Shown here in pieces: positions 9,559 through 18,817 of a stretch of 64,000 nt of DNA. The DNA is from SpSt-398 sp041752235. Lineage in GTDB: Bacteria; Bacteroidota; Bacteroidia; Chitinophagales; Chitinophagaceae. The stretch lies in NCBI GenBank assembly GCA_041752235.1, contig JBGSHM010000021.1:1-64000 (forward strand), written 5' to 3'. Each line of letters begins with the position of its first letter. The stretch's first letter is position 1. A program made the translations under genes and the position numbers. Below the pieces are notes generated by a model. The model made no database searches and was not told the origin of the DNA. It saw nothing but the letters and a program-made list of their open reading frames with translations.

Positions 9559-10788
9559 ATGTATAAGGGCGAAATGCCCTTTTCCCATTTTCTGAAAGCC
9601 AGGTTTAAAACAGAAAAGAAATTTGGTTCCCGGGACCGTAAGATCATATCGGACCTCTGCTATTCCGCTTTTCGTCTCGGCAAAGCCGGACTATCCCTGT
9701 CCACCGAAGAACGAATTTTGACCGGCTATTTTTTAACCCATCAGGAACCTTCTGAACTTTTGGCTTCCCTGCGACCGGAATGGAATGAACAGATACATCT
9801 GACACAAGCAGAAAAAATCGATCGGCTTACCCCACCACTTGATCCATCCGGAATTTTCCCCTGGCAAGATCAACTCAGCCACGGAGTTGAAGGGCCCTCC
9901 TACTCACTTTCCTTTTTAACCCAACCCGATCTCTTTCTTCGTATCCGTCCGGGTCATGAAAAAGCAGTGATGGAAAAACTAAACACCGCCCAATTACCCT
10001 ATACCCTTATCGGGTCTCACACGATACAGGTAGAGAATGGGGTTAAAATTGAGGAGGTGGTGCAGGTGAATGGGGAGGTGGTGGTGCAGGATCTGAGCTC
10101 GCAACATTGTCTTGACCAGGATTGGGGGGATTGGGGGATTTCCAGGATTGATTTAATGAATTCAACACAAGAAAATAAAATTGAGGATTTGGGTACCTCT
10201 TGGATTGATTTAAAGAATTCAATCCCAAAAATCAATCCTGAAAATCTAATAATCCCCAAAATCCTGGTCTGGGATGTATGTGCTGCTTCAGGAGGAAAAT
10301 CCATATTATTATGGGATTTGATCGGCCCACTCGACCTTACAGTCAGCGACTCCCGCGCCTCAATACTCGCCAATCTCTCCACACGTTTTTCAGAAGCGGG
10401 TATTCAGGGATACAAGAAATTCGTGGCCGATCTTACACGGCCTGTTTTCTTTGAAGGAGATAAAAAATTCGATCTCATCATTGCGGATGTGCCCTGCACG
10501 GGTAGTGGTACATGGGGACGTACCCCGGAGCAATTGGTATTTTTTGAGCAGGAAAAGATCGGGGAATATGTACAGCTTCAGCGAAAGATACTAGCGAACA
10601 GCCTTCCGCATTTAAAACCCGGAGGACGGTTGGTGTTTATTACCTGCTCGGTATTTAAGGAAGAGAATGAGGAAAACGTAAAGTGGTTGGAAGAGAATTT
10701 TTCATTGACCTGTATGGGGAGTGGAAGTATTGAAGGCTATACAAAGAGGGGAGATACCCTATTTTCGGCTTTCTTTCGATTGGATTAA
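9559..10788 (+). CDS. RsmB/NOL1-type RNA (cytosine-5) methyltransferase with in-frame insert
   Basis: A 409-residue SAM-dependent methyltransferase. The N-terminal part is an RNA-binding region; VQDLSSQ near 175 precedes the SAM motif I, VWDVCAASGGK. Motif IV holds C313 (DVPCTGSG) and motif VI holds C363 (FITCSVF), the two cysteines used by m5C RNA enzymes. Between VQDLSSQ and motif I, where relatives have roughly 15 residues, a 52-codon palindromic DNA element is inserted in frame (codons 186-237). Whether the target is 16S rRNA (as RsmB) or another RNA is not shown by the sequence. Confidence 0.9.
   Translation: MYKGEMPFSHFLKARFKTEKKFGSRDRKIISDLCYSAFRLGKAGLSLSTEERILTGYFLTHQEPSELLASLRPEWNEQIHLTQAEKIDRLTPPLDPSGIFPWQDQLSHGVEGPSYSLSFLTQPDLFLRIRPGHEKAVMEKLNTAQLPYTLIGSHTIQVENGVKIEEVVQVNGEVVVQDLSSQHCLDQDWGDWGISRIDLMNSTQENKIEDLGTSWIDLKNSIPKINPENLIIPKILVWDVCAASGGKSILLWDLIGPLDLTVSDSRASILANLSTRFSEAGIQGYKKFVADLTRPVFFEGDKKFDLIIADVPCTGSGTWGRTPEQLVFFEQEKIGEYVQLQRKILANSLPHLKPGGRLVFITCSVFKEENEENVKWLEENFSLTCMGSGSIEGYTKRGDTLFSAFFRLD
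10114..10269. repeat. Palindromic element inserted in frame inside a gene
   Basis: This 156-base segment (exactly 52 codons) starts GACCAGGAT and ends with the complement ATCCTGGTC; the arms pair imperfectly along most of their length. Inside, GGATTGATTTAATGAATTCAA (10145-10165) recurs with one change at 10202-10222. A related sequence (GACCAGGATTTTGGGATTAT) occurs at 14918 between genes, showing that this is a dispersed family and not gene-specific sequence. It adds a polar peptide between the RNA-binding and catalytic domains. Confidence 0.8.
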
Positions 10789-10791
10789 CCA

Positions 10792-10873
10792 TTTAACCGC
10801 CAGGGCACAAAGACACAATGAACGCCAGGAAATCCTCGCGCCCCCTTGCGTTCACGGCGCCCTGGCGGTAAAA
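10792..10873. repeat. ACCGCCAGGGC palindrome, copy 1
   Basis: TTTAACCGCCAGGGC (10792-10806) and GCCCTGGCGGTAAAA (10859-10873) are inverted, with an inner pair GAACGC / GCGTTC. It lies between the convergent methyltransferase and subtilase genes and may serve as a bidirectional terminator. Further copies are at 15006-15110 and 17741-17830. Confidence 0.8.
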
Positions 10874-10880
10874 TCTTGTA

Positions 10881-12839
10881 TTATTTCCTAACCACCTTCA
10901 CACTCCGCTTATTCACCCCATCATCAAAACGCAATATATACGTGCCCGCCGCAATAGTCTTGATCACCGGGAAGTCCACCGTGAACACTCCATCCTTCTG
11001 GATCGACAGATTTTTAATGGCCGCTACCAACTGACCCCGGCTATCATACAACATCAACTGTGCCTGCCCTGTTAGCTGTGCTTTGAACGTAACAAACAGG
11101 TCACGGTCAAAAGGATTGGGGAATACCCGCAACCAGTCATTTTCAAACAAGGTAGATTCCTTGGTTAAGGTGATGCTGGTGTCTTTGGTGGCGCTTTTGT
11201 AGTTGACAAAATACACACCTCCGGGTAACCCACCCAGGTTGGTGAAACTATGCTGACGTACATCGAGTGAATCGGTGGTCAGTATGACACTATCCAATTT
11301 AGCTCCCGATCCATTGCGCAAATAAAGTCTTACCTCACCCGATATTTCGGAGATAAATTCCGCGTCTATCTGGTCGGTAAAAGGATCGGGTTGGGCGCGA
11401 AACCAACCATTCGGCCCAAACTGAAGCCGGCTCTTATCGGCTTTCAGGATATAATAGGCCGTCCGCATATTCGGTATGCCATAGCCAAAGCGGTCATCTG
11501 GAGCTGTATATTTATGCGAGCTCTTTTGCAGCGCGTCGATCACTTTCATGTTATTGAACTCGGGGAATGCCTGCCAAAGGCAACTCACTAATCCGGCCAT
11601 ATTGGGATTGGCAAAGGAAGTTCCATTCCCACCCACCGGGTTGCCGGCCCCATTGGCAATGATGGTTCCTTGTCCGACTGATGAAACATTGGGTTTGATC
11701 TTCCCCGCCGAATTAGGTCCCCAACTGGAGAACCCGGCAATATTTCCAGCACTATTCACTGCTCCAACAGCCACCACACTATCGCCATCTGCCGGACAGG
11801 ATACAAACTTGATCTGCGATGATTGCGCTCCATAATTCCCCGCACTATTCATCACGATCATTCCTTTTTTGGCAGCGAGGTTGGCAGCACGGGTGATCAG
11901 GGTAGTCTTTCCATCTCTTTCTGCATAAAGATGATCGAAAGAAGGGTCATCAAAATCCTGATAACCCAGCGAAGAAGAGATCAGGTCGGAGCCTACACTG
12001 TCAGCATATTCAGCACCACATACCCAGAAATGTTCTTCAATGGGATATTCACTCGATACATCTTCGGTAACAAATAACCAGAATTTGGATTGAGGGGAAG
12101 TTCCGACCATGGTACCCGGCCGGTTAGCCGCAATGGTCGACAAACAGTTCATGCCATGCCCACTGAAGCCATCGGTGTTGGTGGCATTGTGTACAAAATC
12201 CCATTCGCCCAATACCTGTCCATTGAGACGGATGCTGTCAAATGCCGGATTGGTTTTATAGGTAGAGAAGCCGCCATCGAGTACGGCGATCACCATACCC
12301 TGACCCTGAAAACCCCTGTCATGAAGAAATTCACCATTATGGATATGCACCTGGTTAAAGGTTTGGCCATAATTGACATCTGTTCCGTTTTCGCGGGCGG
12401 TAAAAGGAAAAGCAGGACCGTTATCCGTTTCCTGGTCAAATTTATTGCGTGTTGGAGGCAGGTCGGGTCGAAGCCTGGGTGCTACGGCATTCACCGTTTT
12501 CACAAAAGGAAAACTCTGGATCTTCGCCAATGCCGCCGGATCATCGGTGCGAATGGCCACCTGGTTCATCCATTTGGAAACATTCAGTACCTGTACATTG
12601 GGTACGGAACGAATGCTATCGAGATAACGGGGTGTAACAGGCAGATCGGTACTATCGATCGATATACCATAGCGCGTGCGGCGATCAATGGCACGTGTGG
12701 ATAGATAAGCGGAAGGGTTGTTGAAGGTGTAAGGCGTACCAGCCTTATCGGTAAAGGCCACTACATGACGATCGTACTGGGCCTGGACCAGCCCGGAAAC
12801 AAGGAACAATTGCAGCAAACCAAGTATTCTCTTCATCAT
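10881..12839 (-). CDS. S8 family serine peptidase with T9SS sorting domain
   Basis: About 652 residues. The start is set at MMKRILGLL, giving a signal peptide ending VQAQ; the seven residues ahead look untranslated. Subtilisin catalytic residues are D188 (AVLDGG), H228 (GHGMN) and S408 (GTSFANP), with oxyanion asparagine in SAGN near 334. The C-terminal about 80 residues (VFPNPF... ending RSVKVVRK) form a type A sorting domain, so the enzyme should be exported by the type IX system and anchored or released at the cell surface. It follows a lipoprotein gene by about 30 bases and is probably co-transcribed with it. Confidence 0.92.
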   Translation of the reverse strand: MMKRILGLLQLFLVSGLVQAQYDRHVVAFTDKAGTPYTFNNPSAYLSTRAIDRRTRYGISIDSTDLPVTPRYLDSIRSVPNVQVLNVSKWMNQVAIRTDDPAALAKIQSFPFVKTVNAVAPRLRPDLPPTRNKFDQETDNGPAFPFTARENGTDVNYGQTFNQVHIHNGEFLHDRGFQGQGMVIAVLDGGFSTYKTNPAFDSIRLNGQVLGEWDFVHNATNTDGFSGHGMNCLSTIAANRPGTMVGTSPQSKFWLFVTEDVSSEYPIEEHFWVCGAEYADSVGSDLISSSLGYQDFDDPSFDHLYAERDGKTTLITRAANLAAKKGMIVMNSAGNYGAQSSQIKFVSCPADGDSVVAVGAVNSAGNIAGFSSWGPNSAGKIKPNVSSVGQGTIIANGAGNPVGGNGTSFANPNMAGLVSCLWQAFPEFNNMKVIDALQKSSHKYTAPDDRFGYGIPNMRTAYYILKADKSRLQFGPNGWFRAQPDPFTDQIDAEFISEISGEVRLYLRNGSGAKLDSVILTTDSLDVRQHSFTNLGGLPGGVYFVNYKSATKDTSITLTKESTLFENDWLRVFPNPFDRDLFVTFKAQLTGQAQLMLYDSRGQLVAAIKNLSIQKDGVFTVDFPVIKTIAAGTYILRFDDGVNKRSVKVVRK

Positions 12840-12869
12840 CAAGTTCGTGTTGTTCCCCAAATTTAGGGA

Positions 12870-13628
12870 TCAATTATGACTGATCATCCACATCTTGATA
12901 CCAAACCCACAGTACACACCGGTAGGTAGTGAACCGGGTGGTTGATATTCCCAGAGGATATGTTCGCGAAAAACAAGACCGAGGCCTTTTGCATATTTAT
13001 CGATCCCATAGATACGCGCCGAATAGATCGGTGAATCATCGGTGATATCTTCCTGTTGAACGGTCCATACATCGGTATAGGTCTCCCCTTCAACGGTCTC
13101 CGAATCGGCCCTTTCGCCATCATAGAAATAATCCGACTCCTCCCAGAGATTATCAAAACTGTTGAAATGACAAAAAGGTTCATAGGAATCATCCGGAAAA
13201 TAACTATTGCCCTTCCAGGTATAATTGGCTTTCAATGGAAGGTGCATTTTGATATAGCGAAGATTATTCTCATTGACCTCCACCTGTTGATCTGTAACCG
13301 TTACGAGGTAAGAGCCATTGGGGACCCAGGGGTTGTTACCCGCTGAATCACGGAGATAGGTGACAACGCGGTATGAAGGACGTCCCAACCCATCCGTGGT
13401 CGCTCCATCCACCTCATGCTTTGCCTGGTATTTATGTACTTCGACTGTAGTATTCAGGTTGGTGAAGACCGTGGAGTCCAATCGATAAATGATGTATTTG
13501 CCCACTTCAAGGGGCATGTAATCCGAAAGTGGTTCGGTGATGAAATCCTCGGTCTTTTTTTCACAGGAGATAAGGCCTGCAAGAAAAAGAAGGATCAGGA
13601 CAGGTCGTTTGATGGATTGGTATTTCAT
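12870..13628 (-). CDS. Lipoprotein of unknown function
   Basis: A 252-residue lipoprotein: hydrophobic leader with lipobox LISC (cysteine at about 22) followed by EKKTEDF. The mature part is rich in Tyr, Trp and Asp with beta-strand character and no motif I recognise. It is upstream of and close to the T9SS subtilase on the same strand, so it may work at the envelope with that enzyme; that link rests on position only. Confidence 0.75.
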   Translation of the reverse strand: MKYQSIKRPVLILLFLAGLISCEKKTEDFITEPLSDYMPLEVGKYIIYRLDSTVFTNLNTTVEVHKYQAKHEVDGATTDGLGRPSYRVVTYLRDSAGNNPWVPNGSYLVTVTDQQVEVNENNLRYIKMHLPLKANYTWKGNSYFPDDSYEPFCHFNSFDNLWEESDYFYDGERADSETVEGETYTDVWTVQQEDITDDSPIYSARIYGIDKYAKGLGLVFREHILWEYQPPGSLPTGVYCGFGIKMWMISHN

Positions 13629-13785
13629 TGAAAAGGATCGGCTTTTGTTTCTTTTTGGTTTCCTACAGCGGCCATGGAGATAATCGCAACAAAAAAGAAA
13701 AAACTCCGTGCCTCTGTGTCTCTGTGGTTTATTCCTCCCACATTTCGTACAAAAACGTCCAAAAATCGCCTTTATTGCATTGATT
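13629..13785. other. Intergenic stretch with degenerate repeat fragment
   Basis: 157 bases between the lipoprotein and mnmA. The middle (about 13691-13735, CTCCGTGCCTCTGTGTCTC) looks like a piece of the CGCAGAGG/CTCTGCG word family also seen at 14950 and 18568. No gene. Confidence 0.5.
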
Positions 13786-14889
13786 CTAAATCAGTTCCCC
13801 TCTTTGTATGATACCCCCGCCAATCACATCATCTCCCTCATAAAACACCGCGCTCTGTCCGGGTGCCACCCCTTTGGCCGGGCCTGCAAATTCCACTTTT
13901 ACGCCTTGATTATCAGGGTATAAATGGGAAAGCGTGCCGGCATCCCGGTAGCGGATCTTTGTCACCGCCTCAAAACCCGGCGTGATCGTATCGTATTTGA
14001 TCATATTGATCCGGGCCACCTGCATGGTCGTTTTATCCAGGTCTTCCTCATCCCCCAACACCACTGAATTCGTATCCGGGTCGATCCCGGTGACGAATAC
14101 CGGTTTCCCAAACGTAATTCCCAACCCCTTCCGTTGCCCAATGGTGTAAAAGGGATAGCCCTGGTGCTGGCCCAAAATCCGGCCTTCCTTATCTACAAAA
14201 TTGCCACCGGCTACTCTTGCCTCTAACGCAGGATCTTTTCTTTTCAGGAAACCCCGGTAATCGTTATCCGGCACAAAGCAGATCTCATAGCTCTCCAGCT
14301 TTTTGGCCAGTTCCGGGTAACCATAATCAAAGGCCATCTGCCTGATCTCCGTTTTTTTATAGGGGCCCAGGGGCAATAAGGTGCGGCTCAGCAGATCCTG
14401 CTGCAAACCCCACAATACATAACTCTGGTCCTTGGTGGAATCCACGGCCTTGCTGACCACAAATCGCCCATTATCATGCTGACGGATCTTGGCATAATGC
14501 CCTGTGGCGATATACTCACAGTCAAGCGCATCCGCTCTTTTCAATAATGCCCTCCACTTGATATGCGTATTGCATAAAACGCAGGGATTGGGTGTGCGGC
14601 CGGCCAGGTATTCCTCTACAAAATTCTCGATCACGAAATCACCAAACTCATCGCGTATATCCAGGATAAAATGCGGGAACCCGTGCTGGACCGCTGCCAT
14701 ACGGGCATCATTAAAACTGTCGAGGTTACAACAACCTGTTTCCTTTTTGCCACCTCCACTGGCGGCATAGTCCCAGGTCTTCATGGTAATACCCACCACC
14801 TCATATCCCTGGTCGTGCAGCATCAGGGCGGTGACGGTACTGTCGATACCGCCGCTCATGGCTACCAGGACTTTTCCTTTTCTACTCAT
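13786..14889 (-). CDS. mnmA: tRNA-specific 2-thiouridylase
   Basis: A 367-residue ATP-pyrophosphatase that thiolates U34 of Lys, Glu and Gln tRNAs. The P-loop SGGIDS is at 12-17. Catalytic cysteines C103 (NPCVLC) and C204 (YEICFVP) are both present, with C106 beside the first. The typical Bacteroidota insertion with GCCN after GGGKKE is seen near 50. Length is normal. A TATCTTTG element stands about 20 bases upstream of the ATG. Confidence 0.96.
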   Translation of the reverse strand: MSRKGKVLVAMSGGIDSTVTALMLHDQGYEVVGITMKTWDYAASGGGKKETGCCNLDSFNDARMAAVQHGFPHFILDIRDEFGDFVIENFVEEYLAGRTPNPCVLCNTHIKWRALLKRADALDCEYIATGHYAKIRQHDNGRFVVSKAVDSTKDQSYVLWGLQQDLLSRTLLPLGPYKKTEIRQMAFDYGYPELAKKLESYEICFVPDNDYRGFLKRKDPALEARVAGGNFVDKEGRILGQHQGYPFYTIGQRKGLGITFGKPVFVTGIDPDTNSVVLGDEEDLDKTTMQVARINMIKYDTITPGFEAVTKIRYRDAGTLSHLYPDNQGVKVEFAGPAKGVAPGQSAVFYEGDDVIGGGIIQRGELI

Positions 14890-14909
14890 AGTTATTCAAT
14901 TCGAAGCGG

Positions 14910-14917
14910 CAAAGATA
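14910..14917 (-). promoter_or_regulatory. Probable -7 box of mnmA
   Basis: TATCTTTG on the minus strand matches TAnnTTTG exactly, 20 bases before the start codon. No good TTTG is seen at -33; that region is occupied by the repeat that begins at 14918. Confidence 0.5.
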
Positions 14918-15110
14918 GACCAGGATTTTGGGATTATGGGATTTGGGATTTACCGCAGAGAACAAGAGAACGCGGAGGTACGCAGAGATTTTTGTTTTAT
15001 TTGGATTTTACCGCAAAGGCGCAAAGGCACAAAGAATCGCTAATAGCTAAAAGCTAATGGCTAAGAGCCTTCTCTGCGTACCCTTGCGCCTTAGCGCCCT
15101 GGCGGTAAAA
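14918..15110. repeat. Composite of three repeat families
   Basis: 14918-14951 matches the arm of the element in the methyltransferase gene. 14950-14996 has CGCAGAG words. 15006-15110 is copy 2 of the ACCGCC palindrome (TTTTACCGCAAAGGCGC ... CGCCCTGGCGGTAAAA) and carries a nested GCTAATAGCTAAAAGCTAATGGC word at about 15039-15062. The stretch separates divergent mnmA and the M14 peptidase and holds no gene. Confidence 0.75.
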
Positions 15111-15165
15111 CCAAAACGCTGAAATTCATTTTCTCCGTATCTTCCACACACCCAAACTAAAACGA

Positions 15166-17736
15166 ATGAAAAGAATATTTCACCTGTTAATTCTGCTATT
15201 TGCTATAACAACCAACGCACAGGAATTAAGTTATTATCTCCCCAATAATATCCAATATGATCCCCGCATTCCCAAGCCGGAAGAGGTGATCTATCATCAT
15301 GTTGGTGAATGGCATATCACCCACGACCGCCTCGTGAATTACATGAAGGCGATCGATGCCGCCTCCGACCGGGTGAGTCTGGAGACCATGGGCTTATCGT
15401 ATGAAAGCAGGCCGCAGGTTTTGCTGATCATCACTTCACCTGCCAATCACGCCCGGCTGGAAGAGATCCGGCAGCAACATATCAAACTCACTGATCCGGC
15501 CCAATCGGGTTCCGTGGATATTACCAATATGCCCATAGTGGTGTATATCGGCCATTCCATTCATGGCAACGAAGCCAGTGGCGCCAATGCCAGTTTGCTC
15601 AGTGCCTACTATCTGGCGGCAGCCCAGGGAAAAGAGATCGATGAATTGTTGAACAATACCATCATTTTATTTGATCCCTCTTTCAATCCCGATGGATTAC
15701 AACGGTTCTCCACCTGGGCCAATCAGCACAAGAGCAAGAACCTGGTAAGTGATCCCGCCTCGCGCGAGTTCAACGAGGTTTGGCCTGGTGGACGCTTCAA
15801 CCATTATTGGTTCGACCTTAACCGTGACTGGTTGCCGGCGGTACACCGCGAAAGCCAAAACCGGTTGGAATGGTTTCATCGTTGGAAACCCAATATACTC
15901 ACCGACCACCACGAGCAGGGAAGCAGTGCCACTTTCTTTTTTCAACCCGGTGTACCTTCCCGGGTCAATCCTATCACCCCGCTAAAGAACCAGGAATTAA
16001 CTGCCAAACTCGGAAAATTTCATGCCGCCTATCTCGACAAGATCGGCTCCCTGTATTTTACCAAAGAGAGTTATGATGATTTCTATTATGGAAAAGGCTC
16101 CACCTATCCCGATGTCAATGGAGCCATCGGCATCCTGTTTGAGCAGGCTTCCTCCCGCGGGCATTTACAGGAAACCGATAACGGGTTATTGACCTTTCCG
16201 TTTACCATCCGCAACCAGTTTACCACTACCCTTTCCACCCTGGAAGGAGCCCGGCAATTACGCACCGAATTCCTCCAGTGGCAAAAAGATTTTTATACAA
16301 CAGCGATCAAAGAAGCTGCGGCCTCTCCCTTAAAAGGATATGTATTTGGCAGCCAGGCGGACAAGACCAAATCTGCCATTTTCACCGAAATGCTTCTCCG
16401 TCATCAGATACAGGTATATGAACCTGGTAAGGCCACCGCGATAAACGGCACTCAGTTTACGCCCGGAGATGCCTATTATGTCCCCACCGATCAACCCCAG
16501 TTCCGGTTGATCCAGGCCATTTTCACCAAAACCCTGGAGTACAAAGACAGTTTGTTTTACGATATCACAGCCTGGACACTCCCCCTCGCCTACGGGCTCA
16601 GTTATGCCGAAGCCAATGCCGCACAGGCCGCCACACTGACCGGTGGTAAACGCATCCTTCAGCCAAGGGCTATGACGGGCACCTTAACCGGAAAGAGTGA
16701 ATATGCCTACCTGTTTGAATGGAACGAGTTCTATGCCCCACGGGCCTTGTATGAGCTGCAACAGGCGGGTATCCTCACCAAGGTAGCTACAACACCCTTT
16801 GAGGTGATGGTGACCGGAGCAACCCGCAAATTCCAACCCGGTAGTATCATGGTGCCGGTGAGTTTACAGTCCATGGACAGCGAAAAATTATTTACCCTCT
16901 TAAAGGGCATAGCCTCGTCCAATGGGATCGAGATATTACCAGTCAGCACCGGGGCATCGATTACCGGAAGTGATCTGGGCAGCCGCAATTTTGCCGTTAC
17001 CCAAAAGCCCCGAATCGCCATGATCGTGGGCACCGGGGCCAATGCCACCGATGCCGGAGAGGTTTGGCACCTGCTTGATCAGCGGTTCAATATGCCGGCC
17101 ACTCATTTAGAGCAGGGCCTTTTCAACCAGGCCGACCTGACCAAATACAATACCCTGATCATGGTGGGCGGGCGTTATGCAACATTGGATAAGGAGAAAC
17201 TCAAACATTGGATAGAGGCCGGTGGCACATTGATCCTCACCGAAGAATCCATTAACTGGGCCCAGCAGGCCGGAATCAGTACGGTTGGATTCAAGCGTAC
17301 CCGTCCTGCCACGGATAGCGCCACGGTGATCCCCTATGCCGATCTTGGTCAGGTGCGTGGGGCCCAGCAAATGAGCGGGGCCATCTTCAGCGCCGATTTT
17401 GACCCCACCCATCCCCTCGCCTATGGATATCCCGGAAAAACGGTGAGCCTGTTCAAAGCCAACAATGTATTTCTGGAGATCCCCCGCAATCGCAATGCCG
17501 CTCCCTTTCAGTATGGGAAGGCGCCCTTACAGAGTGGCTGGCTGAGTCAGCAAAACTATGCGGCCATGAAGAATTCCGCCGCGGTGGTGGTGAATGCCGT
17601 GGGTGGTGGCCGGGTGATCAATATTGCGGATAACCCCAATTTCAGGGCTTTTTGGCTGGGCGGGACGAAGTTGATGATGAACGCGATCTTTTTCGGGAGG
17701 CTGATTGAGGGTGGTTCGGCGAGGTCTGAAGAGTGA
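15166..17736 (+). CDS. Large M14 family zinc peptidase, secreted
   Basis: An 856-residue exported peptidase with signal peptide 1-19 (ITTNAQ). Zinc ligands H133 and E136 (SIHGNEASG) and the TDHHEQG histidines at 248-249; substrate-binding DLNRDW at 217-222; catalytic glutamate E326 in GILFEQASSRG. The C-terminal half (about 600-830) resembles the class I glutamine-amidotransferase-like beta domain found in this subgroup (MIVGTGANATDAGEVW, then an MVGGRYATLD segment). It differs from the 579-residue M14 protein at 3069-4808. Transcribed alone. Confidence 0.9.
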   Translation: MKRIFHLLILLFAITTNAQELSYYLPNNIQYDPRIPKPEEVIYHHVGEWHITHDRLVNYMKAIDAASDRVSLETMGLSYESRPQVLLIITSPANHARLEEIRQQHIKLTDPAQSGSVDITNMPIVVYIGHSIHGNEASGANASLLSAYYLAAAQGKEIDELLNNTIILFDPSFNPDGLQRFSTWANQHKSKNLVSDPASREFNEVWPGGRFNHYWFDLNRDWLPAVHRESQNRLEWFHRWKPNILTDHHEQGSSATFFFQPGVPSRVNPITPLKNQELTAKLGKFHAAYLDKIGSLYFTKESYDDFYYGKGSTYPDVNGAIGILFEQASSRGHLQETDNGLLTFPFTIRNQFTTTLSTLEGARQLRTEFLQWQKDFYTTAIKEAAASPLKGYVFGSQADKTKSAIFTEMLLRHQIQVYEPGKATAINGTQFTPGDAYYVPTDQPQFRLIQAIFTKTLEYKDSLFYDITAWTLPLAYGLSYAEANAAQAATLTGGKRILQPRAMTGTLTGKSEYAYLFEWNEFYAPRALYELQQAGILTKVATTPFEVMVTGATRKFQPGSIMVPVSLQSMDSEKLFTLLKGIASSNGIEILPVSTGASITGSDLGSRNFAVTQKPRIAMIVGTGANATDAGEVWHLLDQRFNMPATHLEQGLFNQADLTKYNTLIMVGGRYATLDKEKLKHWIEAGGTLILTEESINWAQQAGISTVGFKRTRPATDSATVIPYADLGQVRGAQQMSGAIFSADFDPTHPLAYGYPGKTVSLFKANNVFLEIPRNRNAAPFQYGKAPLQSGWLSQQNYAAMKNSAAVVVNAVGGGRVINIADNPNFRAFWLGGTKLMMNAIFFGRLIEGGSARSEE

Positions 17737-17740
17737 TTTT

Positions 17741-17830
17741 TTTTACCGCCAGAGCGCGATGGCAAAAGGGAGCGCCAGGAAATAAGAATTCTCTTTGCGT
17801 TTCTTCGTGCCATTGCGTCCTGGCGGTAAA
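17741..17830. repeat. ACCGCCAGGGC palindrome, copy 3
   Basis: TTTTACCGCCAGAGCGC at the left and GCGTCCTGGCGGTAAA at the right face each other, starting five bases after the M14 stop codon. It may act as terminator for that gene. Copies 1 and 2 are at 10792 and 15006. Confidence 0.78.
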
Positions 17831-17929
17831 CCTCCCTCCCTTTTGGGGGTAAATCGGATTGTTTAAGAATTCAGAATCCCCTTATTTTGCCTTGTTAACT
17901 ATTTTACGTACGATTAAAAATTGAGCACT

Positions 17930-18343
17930 ATGATTAAAATGCAAGTAATTGGCCACCTCGGTAAGGACTGTATTGTGAATACAGTAAATGGCAAGAACGT
18001 GATCAACTTTACGGTAGCGCATACCGAGAAGTATCGCGACAGTCAGGGTAACAACCAGGAGAAGACGACCTGGGTTGACTGTGCTTATTGGACAGACCGT
18101 ACCGGGATCTCCCCCTACCTTTTGAAAGGGAAGCAGGTTTATGTCGAGGGTACGCCCGAGGTCAGGACCTTTACCCGTCAGGATGGTACGGCCGGCGCTT
18201 CGTTGAGTCTTCGGATTCGCGAGGTACAGTTATTGGGAGGCCGTGGCGATGCCGGTGGTTCTTCCTCCTTCTCCGACAATGTCCGTTCAGATGCGCCTGC
18301 ATCGGTTGATGCTGGTGAGCCGGTAGATGATCTGCCGTTCTGA
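17930..18343 (+). CDS. ssb: Single-stranded DNA-binding protein
   Basis: A 137-residue OB-fold protein starting MIKMQVIGHLGKDC, as in Bacteroidota SSBs, with NFTVAHTEKYRD and the WVDCAYW strand. The Gly/Ser-rich tail ends in the acidic DDLPF tip that recruits repair proteins. ATG at 17930 is preferred to the in-frame TTG nine bases earlier because family members begin at this methionine. A hairpin terminator follows. Confidence 0.94.
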   Translation: MIKMQVIGHLGKDCIVNTVNGKNVINFTVAHTEKYRDSQGNNQEKTTWVDCAYWTDRTGISPYLLKGKQVYVEGTPEVRTFTRQDGTAGASLSLRIREVQLLGGRGDAGGSSSFSDNVRSDAPASVDAGEPVDDLPF

Positions 18344-18370
18344 GTGGTGGCCAGTTAAATTTCAAGAAGG

Positions 18371-18398
18371 TCCCTCCCATTTTGGGGGGGATTTTTTT
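18371..18398 (+). terminator. Terminator after ssb
   Basis: TCCCTCCC (18371-18378) pairs with GGGGGGA (18385-18391) over a short loop and is followed by eight T. It begins about 27 bases after the ssb stop codon. Confidence 0.75.
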
Positions 18399-18402
18399 TG
18401 GG

Positions 18403-18649
18403 TTTTGTTTTTGGAAAAATCATACAAAATCGAGTAAATTACATCAAACCTTATCGAAATCCCGCCTTTTCGAAATTCTTCATAAATCACTGGAAATGAG
18501 GTAAGGTAGAAAACCGGTCTGTGACTGAGGTGCACGAAGTGCGCGATAAAGGGTAGGTTTTTGATTTTACTGCGGAGGCGCAGAGAAAATAGACATTCAG
18601 GTATACACGCCGTATTAATCAGGTTTTATTCAGGTAATGAAATTTCTAT
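18403..18649. other. Gene-free leader of the cassette region
   Basis: About 250 bases between the ssb terminator and the recombinase. It contains one CTGCGGAGGCGCAGAG repeat word (about 18570-18585) and the sequence GAAGTGCGCG; otherwise nothing recognisable and no gene. The promoter for the recombinase should lie here, but no clear TTTG/TAnnTTTG pair was seen. Confidence 0.5.
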
Positions 18650-18675
18650 TTTCATCGCGAAGAAAAGCGATGAAA
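18650..18675 (+). promoter_or_regulatory. Hairpin directly before the recombinase reading frame
   Basis: TTTCATCGC (18650-18658) and GCGATGAAA (18667-18675) form a 9-bp perfect stem with an 8-base A-rich loop. The stem ends one base before the first ATG (18677) of the recombinase frame, so in mRNA it would cover the ribosome-binding region. Confidence 0.6.
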
Positions 18676-18676
18676 C

Positions 18677-18817
18677 ATGGTACAGATAAAAGTTTTCCCA
18701 TTGATGCATTTGGGAGAGGAATGGATAGGTATGGTGTTTGAGAAGGATCCTTTCATACATCAGGTAATTCGAAAAATTGGAAAGATCCGGTGGTCGCGGC
18801 AGAATCATTGTTGGTAA
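18677..18817 (+). pseudogene. Detached N-terminal domain of the tyrosine recombinase
   Basis: A 46-codon frame starting ATG at 18677 and ending in TAA at 18815, immediately followed by the ATG at 18818 in the same frame. The last residues, IRWSRQNHCW, then stop, then MPIEEKRF, read like the Bacteroidota integrase N-terminal module in which a tyrosine normally follows CW (pattern WSxxxxCWYVP); TAT or TAC has become TAA. Full gene would be 18677-19852, about 391 residues. Either the gene is damaged or the TAAATG junction allows restart. Confidence 0.72.
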
